Positions 1 to 8,869 of a stretch of DNA of 64,000 bases are shown one piece after another. Source of the DNA: Polynucleobacter sp. JS-Mosq-20-D10 (GTDB lineage: Bacteria > Pseudomonadota > Gammaproteobacteria > Burkholderiales > Burkholderiaceae); contig NZ_CP061305.1 of NCBI RefSeq assembly GCF_018687755.1, positions 369,004-433,003 of the forward strand. The letters run 5' to 3'. Position numbers and translations under genes: made by a program. Each line of letters opens with the position of its first letter. Within the stretch, counting starts at the first letter, position 1. Under the pieces are notes generated by a model. That model was not told the DNA's origin, searched no databases, and worked only from the letters and a program-made list of their open reading frames with translations.

Positions 1-765
1 GAGTATCGTCCACATGAAGCCGAGTTGATCAAGAAGGTGCAAACCTATTTGAAAGAGCACGACTTAACTGGCGTTGATATTCAGATCATGTCGCAGACTC
101 GCGCAATGCGCTACACCTTAGAGCGCATCATTCGCGGTAAGGATACGATCTCTGTGACCGGTAATATTTTGCGTGATTACCTTACTGACTTGTTCCCAAT
201 CATGGAGCTCGGTACCAGCGCCAAGATGTTATCTATCGTGCCTTTGATGGCTGGCGGTGGCCTCTTTGAAACTGGTGCGGGTGGTTCTGCTCCTAAACAC
301 GTTCAACAATTGGTCGAAGAAAATCATTTGCGCTGGGATTCCTTGGGTGAGTTCTTAGCCCTGGCAGTTTCTCTGGAAGATATTGGTGATAAGACTGGTA
401 ATGCCAAAGTCAAAATCTTAGCTCGCACTTTAGATGAAGCTACTGGTACCTTGTTGGATAACAATAAGTCACCATCACCACGGACTGGCGAATTAGATAA
501 TCGCGGTAGCCAGTTTTACTTGGCGATGTACTGGGCTCAGGCCTTAGCTGCGCAAACTGAAGATAAAGAATTACAGGCTCACTTTGCTCCGATTGCAAAA
601 GCGTTGACTGAGAACGAGCAAAAGATTGTTGCTGAGTTTAAGGCGGTACAAGGAAAACCTGTGGATATTGGTGGCTATTACAAGCCTAATCATGACAAGT
701 TCGTGGCTGTGATGTGTCCAAGCACTACTTTGAATAGCATCTTAAAAACGGCATCAGCTGCTTAA
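1..765 (+). CDS. icd: NADP-dependent isocitrate dehydrogenase, monomeric type (3' part)
   Basis: The frame is open from the first base, so this is the C-terminal 254 residues of a gene that begins outside the window. The signature GGGLFETGAGGSAPKHVQ, about a third of the way in, is typical of the monomeric (about 740-residue) NADP isocitrate dehydrogenase, which oxidatively decarboxylates isocitrate to 2-oxoglutarate in the TCA cycle. It is unrelated in length and motif to the dimeric E. coli-type Icd. The gene ends before a strong terminator, so it is the last gene of its transcript. The family call is secure; only the missing 5' part is unknown. Confidence 0.93.
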   Translation, partial: EYRPHEAELIKKVQTYLKEHDLTGVDIQIMSQTRAMRYTLERIIRGKDTISVTGNILRDYLTDLFPIMELGTSAKMLSIVPLMAGGGLFETGAGGSAPKHVQQLVEENHLRWDSLGEFLALAVSLEDIGDKTGNAKVKILARTLDEATGTLLDNNKSPSPRTGELDNRGSQFYLAMYWAQALAAQTEDKELQAHFAPIAKALTENEQKIVAEFKAVQGKPVDIGGYYKPNHDKFVAVMCPSTTLNSILKTASAA

Positions 766-782
766 AGTAAGTTCGTTTCATA

Positions 783-814
783 AAAAGGGCAAGCCGCTTG
801 GTTTGCCCTTTTTT
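783..814 (+). terminator. Rho-independent terminator after icd
   Basis: The inverted repeat AAAGGGCAA / TTTGCCCTTT has a short loop (GCCGCTTGG) and is followed by a T run, 18 bases after the icd stop codon. It has the classical shape of an intrinsic terminator. Confidence 0.9.
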
Positions 815-921
815 CTTGTCCACCTTTTGGGTTAATGCCGTAGCTCAGCAATAAATTGGTAGGCATAGGAGAATAAGGCCTATTGTCACTATTAGATTAA
901 ATCCATTGAGGAGACTTTGAT

Positions 922-1884
922 ATGTCCAAACATGAGCAAAAGCGGCTTTCCCAGGAAATTACCCCTAAAGCGGTCTTTGAGGGACGTCGTGACTTAATAA
1001 AGAATGCTGCGGCCGGAGCCTTTGGTCTAGCACTCGCACCCTGGTTCTCGCGGGAAGCACTTGCCAGCAACGCTCAAAAGTTAATTGCTACACCAAACCC
1101 AAACTTTGTTTTGAAAGATGAACCAACTAGTTATCAGTATGTCACTGGCTATAACAACTTCTATGAGTTTGGAACGGATAAATCAGATCCCGCTGCTTAT
1201 GCCCACAGTTTGCAAACTCGGCCATGGACTGTAACGATCGATGGTTTGGTTAAGAAACCAATGACTTTGGATATAGATGCCTTGCTAAAGCTTGCTCCGA
1301 TGGAAGAGCGTATTTATCGTATGCGCTGCGTTGAGGGTTGGTCTATGGTCATTCCTTGGGACGGTTACTCTCTATCCAAATTACTGAATCAGGTTCAGCC
1401 TTTAGGTTCTGCGAAGTATGTTGAATTTATTGCCTTAGCTGATCGTAAGCAAATGCCGGGCCTGAAGAGTCAGATTATCGATTGGCCTTATCGAGAAGGT
1501 CTACGCTTGGATGAGGCCATGAACCCACTGACTCTGCTAACTTTTGGTCTGTATGGAGAGACACTACCAAAGCAAAATGGCGCCCCGGTCCGAGTCATGG
1601 TGCCCTGGAAGTATGGCTTTAAAAGCGCGAAGTCGATTGTAGCAATTCGTTTGACAGAAGAAATGCCTAAGACTAGCTGGAGCCAGTTTGATGCGCGTGA
1701 GTATGGGTTTTATTCCAATGTCAATCCTTTGGTGGATCACCCCCGCTGGAGTCAGGCGACTGAGCGTCGTATCGGCGACTCTAAAGGTGGCTTTGCTCCC
1801 AAGATCAAAACCCAAATGTTTAATGGGTATGGTGATCAAGTGGCGAGTATGTATACCGGAATGGATTTGAAGAAATTCTATTAA
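922..1884 (+). CDS. msrP: Protein-methionine-sulfoxide reductase catalytic subunit MsrP
   Basis: This is a periplasmic molybdopterin enzyme that reduces methionine sulfoxide in oxidised envelope proteins, with electrons from the membrane haem protein MsrQ. The N-terminus carries a twin-arginine export signal (RRDLIKNAAAGAFGLALAP, about residues 23-41), as expected for a cofactor-loaded Tat substrate. The segment MRCVEGWSMVIPW contains the conserved Cys that ligates molybdenum, and 320 residues fits the sulfite-oxidase-fold family. The ATG is supported by GAGGAG at 908-913. The partner msrQ follows 23 bp downstream, the usual msrPQ order. Confidence 0.93.
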   Translation: MSKHEQKRLSQEITPKAVFEGRRDLIKNAAAGAFGLALAPWFSREALASNAQKLIATPNPNFVLKDEPTSYQYVTGYNNFYEFGTDKSDPAAYAHSLQTRPWTVTIDGLVKKPMTLDIDALLKLAPMEERIYRMRCVEGWSMVIPWDGYSLSKLLNQVQPLGSAKYVEFIALADRKQMPGLKSQIIDWPYREGLRLDEAMNPLTLLTFGLYGETLPKQNGAPVRVMVPWKYGFKSAKSIVAIRLTEEMPKTSWSQFDAREYGFYSNVNPLVDHPRWSQATERRIGDSKGGFAPKIKTQMFNGYGDQVASMYTGMDLKKFY

Positions 1885-1907
1885 TACAACACGATAAGTA
1901 AAGTTGG

Positions 1908-2495
1908 ATGAAGCTACTGATCTTCCTATTGGCCTTATTGCCGCTAGATCGTTTGATTTGGTTGGGGTTTCATGATGGTCTGGGCGCGAATCCGATTGAG
2001 TTCATTACGCGCTCAACAGGAACGTGGGCGCTAGTCTTCTTGTGTTTGACACTGGCGATGACGCCATTGCGTTTGTTAACGAATTCAACGATGTGGATTC
2101 GGTATCGCAGAATGTTGGGCCTATTGAGTTTCTTTTACGCATCACTGCATTTTGTAATCTGGCTTTGGCTAGATCAGGATTTTGATCTAATAGAGATGCT
2201 CAAAGACGTAGTAAAGCGACCCTTTATTACGATGGGTTTTATTAGCCTAGTTTTGCTATTTCCACTAGCGCTGACCTCTACCCATTGGGCTCAAAGAAAA
2301 CTGGGTCGTCGCTGGGCACTCTTGCATCGACTCATTTATCTGATTGCCTGTACTGCAATTCTCCACTATTGGTGGCACAAGGCAGGTAAGAATGATTTAG
2401 ATACCGTCACAATCTACGCAGTGGTTTTGTTAGTGCTGTTATGTTGTAGGATTCCCTATATTCGCAAGCTTTTGGGCAGGCGACCTATCATTTAA
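1908..2495 (+). CDS. msrQ: MsrPQ haem-binding membrane subunit MsrQ
   Basis: This 195-residue polytopic membrane protein of the ferric-reductase-like transmembrane family passes electrons from the quinone pool or flavin to MsrP. Several hydrophobic helices are visible, with His residues in FFYASLHFVIWLW and LLHRLIYLIACTAILHYWWH that are the likely b-haem ligands. Length and motifs match YedZ/MsrQ. It lies directly behind msrP and is presumably cotranscribed. Confidence 0.92.
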   Translation: MKLLIFLLALLPLDRLIWLGFHDGLGANPIEFITRSTGTWALVFLCLTLAMTPLRLLTNSTMWIRYRRMLGLLSFFYASLHFVIWLWLDQDFDLIEMLKDVVKRPFITMGFISLVLLFPLALTSTHWAQRKLGRRWALLHRLIYLIACTAILHYWWHKAGKNDLDTVTIYAVVLLVLLCCRIPYIRKLLGRRPII

Positions 2496-2542
2496 GGATA
2501 ATCCGCCGATGACCCAGTTGCTTCACTCCAATATTCAAAAGC

Positions 2543-3508
2543 TTGAAATCACTGCGCAGAAAAATGAAGGCATTTGAAAAGCGTATCGGTAATTACCTGA
2601 TTCCACCCGGAATAGAAATTTTCGAGCGCGGGTGGTTGTCGGCCAACAATGTATTGCTCTTCGGTGAGGAAGATATATCGCTGGTTGATAGTGGGTACTG
2701 TGCACACCAGCAGATGACTATTGATCTAGTTACTAATGCCCTTAAGCAGCATGACTTAAAAAACTTGAATAAAGTAGTTAACACCCACCTACATTCCGAT
2801 CATTGTGGTGGTAACGCGGCTTTATCAAAAGTTTTTGACTGCGAGATATGGATACCAGAAGCAGAGGCAATCTCAGTACGAGATTGGAATGAGGATTTGC
2901 TGAGCTTTCAGCAATTGGGGCAAGAGTGCCCACGCTTCACACACCATACCCTTCTTGTGCCTGGCGAAGAAATTATCTTAGGATCTTATCGCTGGCAAAT
3001 TCTGGCTGCTCCAGGCCATGATAACCATTCAATTATGTTGTACCAAGAGCAGCATCAAATCTTGATCTCTGCCGATGCGCTATGGGAGGAGGGCTTTGGA
3101 GTTATCTTTCCTGAGCTTTGGGGTGAGGGTGGCTTTGAAGAAGTAGCACAGACCTTAGAGTTAATTGAAGGACTTGCCGTTGCCTTGGTTATTCCTGGAC
3201 ATGGCAAGCCTTTTACGGATGTCAGTAAGTCGATTGAGATCGCAAAATCCCGCCTCGATTACCTCTCAAGTGATGCTGACCGCAATGCACGTCATGGCGC
3301 CAAGGTACTCCTGAAGTACAAGCTATTGGAATGGCGTAGACGAAAGCTAGCAGAGACTAATCAGTGGATTGCAGGTACGCCTGTATTGGAAAGTATTCGC
3401 AAGCAGCTCAATATGAGCAGTGAAGATTTTCAAGTTTGGTTGGTAGAGGCTTTAGTGAAATCGAAAGCGGCAGTCATCGAGAACGATTTTTTAATCAATC
3501 AAGACTAA
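2543..3508 (+). CDS. MBL-fold metallo-hydrolase
   Basis: The metallo-beta-lactamase fold is shown by THLHSDHCGG (HxHxDH, di-metal site), then APGHDNHS, ISADALWEEG and PGHGKP, which supply the remaining metal-binding His and Asp. The C-terminal 90 or so residues form a helical extension like the winged-helix tail of MBL thioesterase/glyoxalase-II-like hydrolases. The substrate cannot be told from sequence. The longest frame starts at TTG 2543; ATG 2564 (MKAFEKRIGNYLIPPG) is an equally plausible start, since neither has a good Shine-Dalgarno. It sits 47 bp behind msrQ. Confidence 0.8.
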   Translation: MKSLRRKMKAFEKRIGNYLIPPGIEIFERGWLSANNVLLFGEEDISLVDSGYCAHQQMTIDLVTNALKQHDLKNLNKVVNTHLHSDHCGGNAALSKVFDCEIWIPEAEAISVRDWNEDLLSFQQLGQECPRFTHHTLLVPGEEIILGSYRWQILAAPGHDNHSIMLYQEQHQILISADALWEEGFGVIFPELWGEGGFEEVAQTLELIEGLAVALVIPGHGKPFTDVSKSIEIAKSRLDYLSSDADRNARHGAKVLLKYKLLEWRRRKLAETNQWIAGTPVLESIRKQLNMSSEDFQVWLVEALVKSKAAVIENDFLINQD

Positions 3509-3602
3509 AGTATTCGTCAGAAATTAAATGACAGTTTTCCATCAACGGACTAGTCGTAGACAGGATAACTTTGCTGGTATCTACCGAGAATAAAAATTTT
3601 GA

Positions 3603-3746
3603 TTAAGGCGATGGGACACCATGGTATTCATCGGATGCTTTCTCTAGATTGAATAAACCTCCAGAGAACTTGCTTTCATCAGCGCAAGCATGACCTATTA
3701 ATCCCACTAAAATCAGGAGATGAGTAAAAATACGCAACAATCTCAT
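3603..3746 (-). CDS. Possible small secreted protein (47 residues)
   Basis: In the 290-bp gap between two plus-strand genes, the minus strand has a 48-codon frame starting MRLLRIFTHLLILVGLIG, then HACADESKFSG. It looks like a Sec signal peptide with an AxA-like cleavage site (ACA/DE), followed by a 25-residue mature part. No convincing Shine-Dalgarno precedes the ATG at 3746, so it may be a true small gene or the remnant of one. I do not recognise the family. Confidence 0.35.
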   Translation of the reverse strand: MRLLRIFTHLLILVGLIGHACADESKFSGGLFNLEKASDEYHGVPSP

Positions 3747-3798
3747 ATACGCAGTAATATAAATAGTTCAGTCAATTAGAAAAAATAAGTAGATCAAT

Positions 3799-4569
3799 AT
3801 GGAACATACAGTTTTAGTCACCGGCGCTACTGCCGGCTTTGGAGAGGCAGCTGCGAGGCGGTTTTTGGCGCATGGCCATCAAGTGATCGCTTTAGGCAGA
3901 AGAGTCGAGCGCCTAGAAGCTTTACAAGCATCCCTGCCAGTAGAGCAGCAGAAAAAATTACTCACTTTAGCTGTTGATGTTTGCGATAGCGCAAAGGTTG
4001 ATGGGCTCGCAGCCACACTACCAGCCGAGTTTGCCAAGGTGACAGTGTTGGTTAACAACGCTGGATTGGCTTTAGGGCTTGAGCCGGCGCATCAGGCTTT
4101 GCTTACGGATTGGGATCGGATGATTGATACCAATATCAAGGGGTTAGTGCATATGACGCGTGCCTTTTTGCCGGGAATGGTAGAGCGCAAGTGTGGCCAT
4201 GTGATTAATATAGGCTCAGTAGCGGCACATTATCCCTATCCGGGTGGCAACGTTTACGGTGGCACTAAAGCCTTTGTTCAGCAATTTAGTTTAAATCTCA
4301 GGGCGGATTTAATTGGCACGCCAGTACGCGTTACTTGCGTTGAGCCAGGGATGTCTTCTGGAACTGAGTTTTCGAATGTGCGCTTTAAAGGTGATGATAG
4401 TAAGGCTGGTAAGGTCTATACCGGCGTGAAGGCATTAAGTGCAGATGACGTGGCAGAGGCTATTTATTGGTCTGCCAACTTGCCAAGTCATATGAATATT
4501 AATTTGGTTGAGCTAATGCCAGTACAACAGTCTTTCAATGGTTTTAGTGTTCACCGGGGTGAGTTGTAA
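3799..4569 (+). CDS. SDR family NAD(P)-dependent oxidoreductase (YdfG-like)
   Basis: This is a classical short-chain dehydrogenase of 256 residues. TGATAGFG at the N-terminus is the Rossmann glycine motif, GRR follows beta-2 (NADP preference), LVNNAG is the structural motif, and S140, Y153 and K157 form the catalytic set. The overall sequence resembles YdfG, the NADP-dependent 3-hydroxy acid/malonic semialdehyde dehydrogenase, and many paralogues share this layout, so the substrate is uncertain. It converges on the DUF2889 gene with only 6 bp between stop codons. Confidence 0.85.
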   Translation: MEHTVLVTGATAGFGEAAARRFLAHGHQVIALGRRVERLEALQASLPVEQQKKLLTLAVDVCDSAKVDGLAATLPAEFAKVTVLVNNAGLALGLEPAHQALLTDWDRMIDTNIKGLVHMTRAFLPGMVERKCGHVINIGSVAAHYPYPGGNVYGGTKAFVQQFSLNLRADLIGTPVRVTCVEPGMSSGTEFSNVRFKGDDSKAGKVYTGVKALSADDVAEAIYWSANLPSHMNINLVELMPVQQSFNGFSVHRGEL

Positions 4570-4575
4570 TAAAAC

Positions 4576-5115
4576 CTAAATTGTAGGTTTCCATTTGTAA
4601 AACTTGGGGTAGATGCGCATCACTACTGGACCGTCGAAATCCCAAGATTTACAGGTTCCCAAATAGAGTGGTGGTTTGTTGTCATCCGGGTCAAATAGTG
4701 CCCCTGGAATAGACTGAAACGCGGCGGTAGCAATATTGCTGAGCAGTTCTCGTAAATGAGTGCATCCCTTAATGCCTCCAAGATGTTCGTTAATAGTTTT
4801 GCGCCAACCCTTACCAATGCGAGCTCCAATCAGCGCATCCATTGGAGGGATCACTTGCGGGCATTCTGGGTGGGGGTGGCTGTCCATGGCTACTTCAATT
4901 GCTTGAATTACTAATTCAGTATTGACAGTAATGCGAACCCACATATCGTGGAAAGCTTGGCCTGGCTCCCAGGTTTTTCCACCGGTGGTAAATGGCTGAA
5001 ATTTAAAATCTCGTAAATGCGCTTCAATGTCCCACAGGCCATCTTCTCGAGCGTAGCCCTGAAAAGTAATTTCACGGGTATGGAGAGGATTTCTGAGTGC
5101 TGGGGTTGAGAGCAT
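4576..5115 (-). CDS. DUF2889 family protein
   Basis: The N-terminal pattern NPLHTREITFQGYAREDGLW is typical of DUF2889, a family of about 180-200 residues common in Burkholderiales with no known function. I place the start at ATG 5115 (MLSTPALRNPLHTREI), which begins the protein right at the conserved block; a TTG at 5145 would add ten residues. Cytoplasmic, with no signal peptide or membrane segment seen. Confidence 0.75.
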   Translation of the reverse strand: MLSTPALRNPLHTREITFQGYAREDGLWDIEAHLRDFKFQPFTTGGKTWEPGQAFHDMWVRITVNTELVIQAIEVAMDSHPHPECPQVIPPMDALIGARIGKGWRKTINEHLGGIKGCTHLRELLSNIATAAFQSIPGALFDPDDNKPPLYLGTCKSWDFDGPVVMRIYPKFYKWKPTI

Positions 5116-5215
5116 GGGAGTAGTCAGTAAGAAGCTGAGAGGCAATATGCAGCCATCATAACGGCTTCATTCCACGGTGACCCTGAGAGCAGCTTTGTAG
5201 TATTCTCGGCAAGGT

Positions 5216-5950
5216 ATGGCCAAACCAATTGCTCTCGAAAAAATACTATTTAGTCAAGGCTTTGGGACTAGGCGCTATTGCAGCGATTTAGTCCATGCCG
5301 ACCTAGTCAAGGTCAATGGTGTTCTAGCCGATGATCCAGACGAGCGTATAGCTACCGAAGGATTAATACTCAATGTAGATGGCAAAGATTGGGAGTTTCA
5401 CGAAAAAGCCTATATCGCTTTTAACAAGCCGCCAAACTATGAGTGCTCCCACAAAACCACGCATCATCCAAGCGTCTACAGTTTGTTGCCTAAACCTTTT
5501 GTAGAGCGAGGCTTGCAATGTGTCGGACGTCTAGACTTTGATACTACTGGCTTAATTTTGATTTCGGATGACGGCCAGTTTATTCATAAGATGACCACGC
5601 CAAAGAAAAACATCGGCAAGGTATATGAGATCACTACTCCTGAGCCCATTAGCCAAAAGCAGATTGATCATTTGCTAACAGGTGTTGTATTGGATGATGA
5701 TCCAAAGCCCTGTTTTGCTACAGCATGCCAGCAGCTTGGGGAAAATATTTTAGCAATGACTATTGTTGAGGGGCGCTATCATCAGGTGAAACGAATGATG
5801 GCTGCAGTAGGCAATCATGTTGCTAGGCTGCACCGTACCGAAATCGGACAATACATCATGCCAGCAGATTTAGCTGAGGGTGAGTGGCGCTGGCTGTACC
5901 CAGATGATTTACAGAAACTATCTCAGAGTGTAGGAGCTCCCATTGTCTAA
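5216..5950 (+). CDS. rsuA: 16S rRNA pseudouridine(516) synthase RsuA-like
   Basis: The protein has an N-terminal S4 RNA-binding domain (residues 1-60, LEKILFSQGFGTRRYCSDLV) and a catalytic domain with GRLDFDTTGL, in which D107 is the expected catalytic aspartate. EGRYHQVKRMMAAVGNHV is the conserved RsuA-type C-terminal block. At 244 residues it fits RsuA, which isomerises U516 of 16S rRNA; the close relatives RluE and RluF are the alternatives. Its stop overlaps the next gene by 8 bp, implying translational coupling. Confidence 0.85.
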   Translation: MAKPIALEKILFSQGFGTRRYCSDLVHADLVKVNGVLADDPDERIATEGLILNVDGKDWEFHEKAYIAFNKPPNYECSHKTTHHPSVYSLLPKPFVERGLQCVGRLDFDTTGLILISDDGQFIHKMTTPKKNIGKVYEITTPEPISQKQIDHLLTGVVLDDDPKPCFATACQQLGENILAMTIVEGRYHQVKRMMAAVGNHVARLHRTEIGQYIMPADLAEGEWRWLYPDDLQKLSQSVGAPIV

Positions 5951-6245
5951 ACCCAATCTACTTGCTAAGGATTTTGACTTTGCAACAGTTTTACCTGAGT
6001 GGCAGGTGTGTCGGAATGCTCAAGAGCTCGAGCGGGTATTTGTATTTAAGGACTTTAAGAGTGCCTTTGAGTTCATGACACTGTGTGCGGACTTCGCTGA
6101 GGAGTTAGATCATCACCCAGACTGGTCAAATGCTTGGAATAAGGTATCAGTGCGATTGAGTACCCATTCTCTGGGGGCCTTGACTGAGCTAGATATCACC
6201 ATGGCGATTGCCATGGATCAGTTCGCCCTGAAAATCTTGGCTTAG
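5943..6245 (+). CDS. phhB: 4a-hydroxytetrahydrobiopterin dehydratase
   Basis: This 100-residue protein has the pterin-4-alpha-carbinolamine dehydratase motif ELDHHPDWSNAWNKVSVRL with TH..GALTELD behind it; the two histidines are the catalytic pair. The family recycles pterin cofactor for phenylalanine hydroxylase, and some members act in pterin-independent roles. No phhA is adjacent. The start is TTG 5943, overlapping the end of rsuA; no better ATG lies in frame before the conserved region. Confidence 0.85.
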   Translation: MSKPNLLAKDFDFATVLPEWQVCRNAQELERVFVFKDFKSAFEFMTLCADFAEELDHHPDWSNAWNKVSVRLSTHSLGALTELDITMAIAMDQFALKILA

Positions 6246-6251
6246 TTCGTT

Positions 6252-6470
6252 TTACTGTACTTCCTCATCATCCTCATCCTCGGAGGTGATACTCATGAGG
6301 ATGGTTGCTAAAAGACCATAAACTACTTCGGTAGCGATCATGCCATCTTCATCAAGCTCATCAATCAGATCATTGAGGCAATCTTCTGTTGGCTCATTTA
6401 AGAGTGTCATGGCGCATTCGCACCCGTAATCAAAATCTTCGTCGTTTTGGGTTTGAGTGTCGTTCGTCAT
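6252..6470 (-). CDS. Small acidic hypothetical protein
   Basis: A 72-residue, strongly acidic protein starting MTNDTQTQNDEDFDYGCE and ending in an EDEDDEE run. The middle (ATEVVYGLLATILMSIT) is hydrophobic and could form a helix. I do not recognise the family. AAAGGA lies just upstream of the ATG on the minus strand, supporting translation. It converges on phhB with 6 bp between them. Confidence 0.6.
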   Translation of the reverse strand: MTNDTQTQNDEDFDYGCECAMTLLNEPTEDCLNDLIDELDEDGMIATEVVYGLLATILMSITSEDEDDEEVQ

Positions 6471-6528
6471 AAAAATCCTTTAAGTGATGCTGCAGAATAG
6501 CAAATAAAGACTCGCAAGCCCAGCCCTA

Positions 6529-7071
6529 TTATTTGAGTAGCGCAAGAACTTCTTTGAAGACGGGATTTTGAGCTGTCTTTAACCACTCAAATCCAAGCAT
6601 CTCAACAGTAATCAGTCGTGCTCCAGAAATACTGAGTCGATCAAGCGCAATTTGCTTATCGAGTGCTCGGCGTGAGCCCACTCCATCAACCACTACGGAA
6701 ACATCGTAGCTCTCATTGATGAGTTGAAGTGCTGTTTGCATTAAGCAAACGTGGGTTTCGCATCCCATCAGAATGCACTGTTGTCGATTATCAGGAATCG
6801 CAGCAGTCAGGCCGTCAGCGCAGGCATTGAAATGCTCCTTCTGAATCGTTTTACTGCAAAAAGACTGAATTGAATCGAGATTACTTCCTAAGCTGCTCGG
6901 ACTTTGCTCTGTGCCAATAATTGGAATTTCGAGTAGTTGGGCAATTTGAGCCGCGCGAATACATTGCTTGAGTACTACCTCACCTTGATCAATCGCAGGC
7001 ATCAGGCGCCCCTGTAAATCGATCAAGATGAGGATTGAATTTTCTGAGTGGATTTGGTTTGATTGGTTCAC
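6529..7071 (-). CDS. Isochorismatase-family (cysteine) hydrolase
   Basis: This 180-residue cysteine hydrolase has the D-K-C triad of the family: Asp in SILILIDLQGRLMP, Lys in TIQKEHFNACAD, and nucleophile Cys in GCETHVCLMQTA. It most resembles the YcaC-like subgroup, whose substrates are mostly unknown. The start is GTG 7071, overlapping by 4 bp (GTGA) the stop of the GNAT gene upstream, so the two are translationally coupled. Confidence 0.85.
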   Translation of the reverse strand: MNQSNQIHSENSILILIDLQGRLMPAIDQGEVVLKQCIRAAQIAQLLEIPIIGTEQSPSSLGSNLDSIQSFCSKTIQKEHFNACADGLTAAIPDNRQQCILMGCETHVCLMQTALQLINESYDVSVVVDGVGSRRALDKQIALDRLSISGARLITVEMLGFEWLKTAQNPVFKEVLALLK

Positions 7072-7598
7072 AGTGGCAGACTCACAGTTTTAAAGTCAGG
7101 GTCATCATCCTGGTTAAGAATCTGAAAGCCCAGATCAGAGACAAGCTGAAGCATTCTAGAATTTTTTCTCAAAACATATCCAATCATTTCTTGCAATCCA
7201 TTCTTTTTGGCATGTTCAATGAGATTCAGCATCAAATGTGTGCCAACACCATGTGAAGTGTGGCTATCACTTACGCTCAAGGAGAACTCACAAGTATTTT
7301 GATTGGGCGGTGTCGCATAGCGTGCAATTCCAGTAATCTCCTCAGTACCTTTGTGGCTTGTCATTACCGCAAGCAATGCCATTTCTTTTTTATAGTCCAA
7401 ATGCAAGATATCATCAAGAAAGTCATCTGGAAGTTTGGAGATTGCGTGGGCAAATCGGAGATAGCGACTTTCTGGCGAAAGATGATTGAATAGCTCAATG
7501 ATTCGCTCTCGATCATTCGCTTGGATAGGACGAATCTGGTAGTGACTCCCATCACCAAGTGCATAGACCTTGTTGGTAAATGGGTTAGGTATATTCAT
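7068..7598 (-). CDS. GNAT family N-acetyltransferase
   Basis: The 176-residue protein has the GNAT fold: beta-strand CEFSLSVSDSHTSHGVGTHLM contains the acetyl-CoA-binding R/Q-x-x-G-x-G/A-like loop (HGVGTHL), and LQEMIGYVLRKNSRMLQLVSDLGF is the C-terminal alpha-beta block. It resembles the small single-domain relatives of protein lysine acetyltransferases (Pat-like C-terminal domain). It is the first gene of a two-gene unit with the isochorismatase. Confidence 0.83.
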   Translation of the reverse strand: MNIPNPFTNKVYALGDGSHYQIRPIQANDRERIIELFNHLSPESRYLRFAHAISKLPDDFLDDILHLDYKKEMALLAVMTSHKGTEEITGIARYATPPNQNTCEFSLSVSDSHTSHGVGTHLMLNLIEHAKKNGLQEMIGYVLRKNSRMLQLVSDLGFQILNQDDDPDFKTVSLPL

Positions 7599-7709
7599 GA
7601 GCTATCAATTGGTAAGCCTGTTTGCTTCAGGATACCTTTTTTAAGACCTTGCTAAAAGCTTTTAGCCCTAAAATGAATTTCTACTGATTACGTATTTAGC
7701 AAACTTTCC

Positions 7710-8483
7710 ATGATTTCTTTGTTTCAGGCCTTTAACGACCACTCCTTAGCCTTTTTTGTATTTGCGGCGATTAGCGTGATTATTGTGGGTATTTCTAAAA
7801 GTGGGTTCGGTGCTGGCCTAGGAGTGCTTTCATTGCCGCTGATGGCAAGTCAGTCAAGTATTCATGAAGCTTTAGCCATTCTTTTGCCACTCCTGATTGC
7901 AATTGATTTGGTGGGATTGCAGCGATTTTTTAGAAATGCCGACTGGAGAATATTAAAGCTGATTTTATTACCCGCTGCATTCGGCATGCTTTTGGGTTAC
8001 CTATTTTTCTCTGCCATTACCCCCCAAATTCTATCTCTCTCAATCGGTATCTTTACTCTGCTGTTTTTAGTTCAAAGTCTAGTCATGTCACGCTTAGATC
8101 TGAAGCAGTCTAAGCCCTCACCATGGCTTGGAAGATTGATGGGCGGAGTATCGGGCTTTACTTCTTTTATTGCCCATATAGGCGGCCCGCCAATCACGGT
8201 TTATATGTTAAGGGAAAAAGTTTTGCCAATCGTATACACCTCAACCTTGGGGATATTTTTTACTTTCATCAATTTTGGGAAGTTAGTTCCATATGCTTAT
8301 CTTGATTTACTAAACTTTAAGCAACTAGCTACTTCAATCCTACTGCTTCCCTTAGTGCCGGTAGGCGTCTATTGCGGGTTTTATTTAGCTAATAAGATTT
8401 CGGTCAAATGGTATTACATCATTGTGCAGTTTTTCTTACTGATAGCTAGTATCAAATTAATTGCTGATGGCTTATATGCCTGA
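7710..8483 (+). CDS. TSUP family (TauE/SafE) membrane transporter
   Basis: A 257-residue polytopic membrane protein with about eight hydrophobic helices. SGFGAGLGVLSLPLM near the N-terminus and GGVSGFTSFIAHIGGPPITVYML mid-protein are the two signature loops of the sulfite exporter TauE/SafE family. Members move sulfite, sulfonates or other small organic anions; the substrate here is unknown. Its end overlaps the following small gene. Confidence 0.88.
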   Translation: MISLFQAFNDHSLAFFVFAAISVIIVGISKSGFGAGLGVLSLPLMASQSSIHEALAILLPLLIAIDLVGLQRFFRNADWRILKLILLPAAFGMLLGYLFFSAITPQILSLSIGIFTLLFLVQSLVMSRLDLKQSKPSPWLGRLMGGVSGFTSFIAHIGGPPITVYMLREKVLPIVYTSTLGIFFTFINFGKLVPYAYLDLLNFKQLATSILLLPLVPVGVYCGFYLANKISVKWYYIIVQFFLLIASIKLIADGLYA

Positions 8484-8820
8484 GTATTATCCAAAAACTA
8501 TCTTAGAAAATTCTGTGCGGCTAAAAGTCAGCTTCATTTTCGGCATCACTTTTAGTTTTGCATTCTCAACCACGTCTCTTGCGCAGACTTTTTCGCCCTA
8601 TACTTCTTCGCAAATCCAGGAATTCAATAGCCAGCCTATTGCACCCATAGAGACCCCTGCAGGCCCAGTTTTTACAACATCCCCCTTTATCAGTCAGCGT
8701 CCGAATGTACCTTTTGATGCTCGCTATATCAAAAATCCAGATGGTGAGCAGCAGGCTGAGGCGCAGGCTACTGAATCGGCTGCGCCGTTTGAGCCAATCC
8801 CTACGACCTTGAATTTTTAG
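8476..8820 (+). CDS. Hypothetical secreted protein
   Basis: About 114 residues with a signal peptide (FIFGITFSFAFSTTSLAQ, cleavage likely after SLA or LAQ) and a short proline- and glutamine-rich mature part that looks unstructured. ATG 8476 overlaps the TSUP stop codon; earlier in-frame TTG/ATG codons at 8461 and 8467 are possible. It sits 49 bp before the periplasmic parvulin and may be cotranscribed with it. Family not recognised. Confidence 0.6.
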   Translation: MPEYYPKTILENSVRLKVSFIFGITFSFAFSTTSLAQTFSPYTSSQIQEFNSQPIAPIETPAGPVFTTSPFISQRPNVPFDARYIKNPDGEQQAEAQATESAAPFEPIPTTLNF

Positions 8821-8869
8821 TGATCGCAAGCTGTTAATATTGTTTCTATACTTTAGAAAAGAGTAATTC

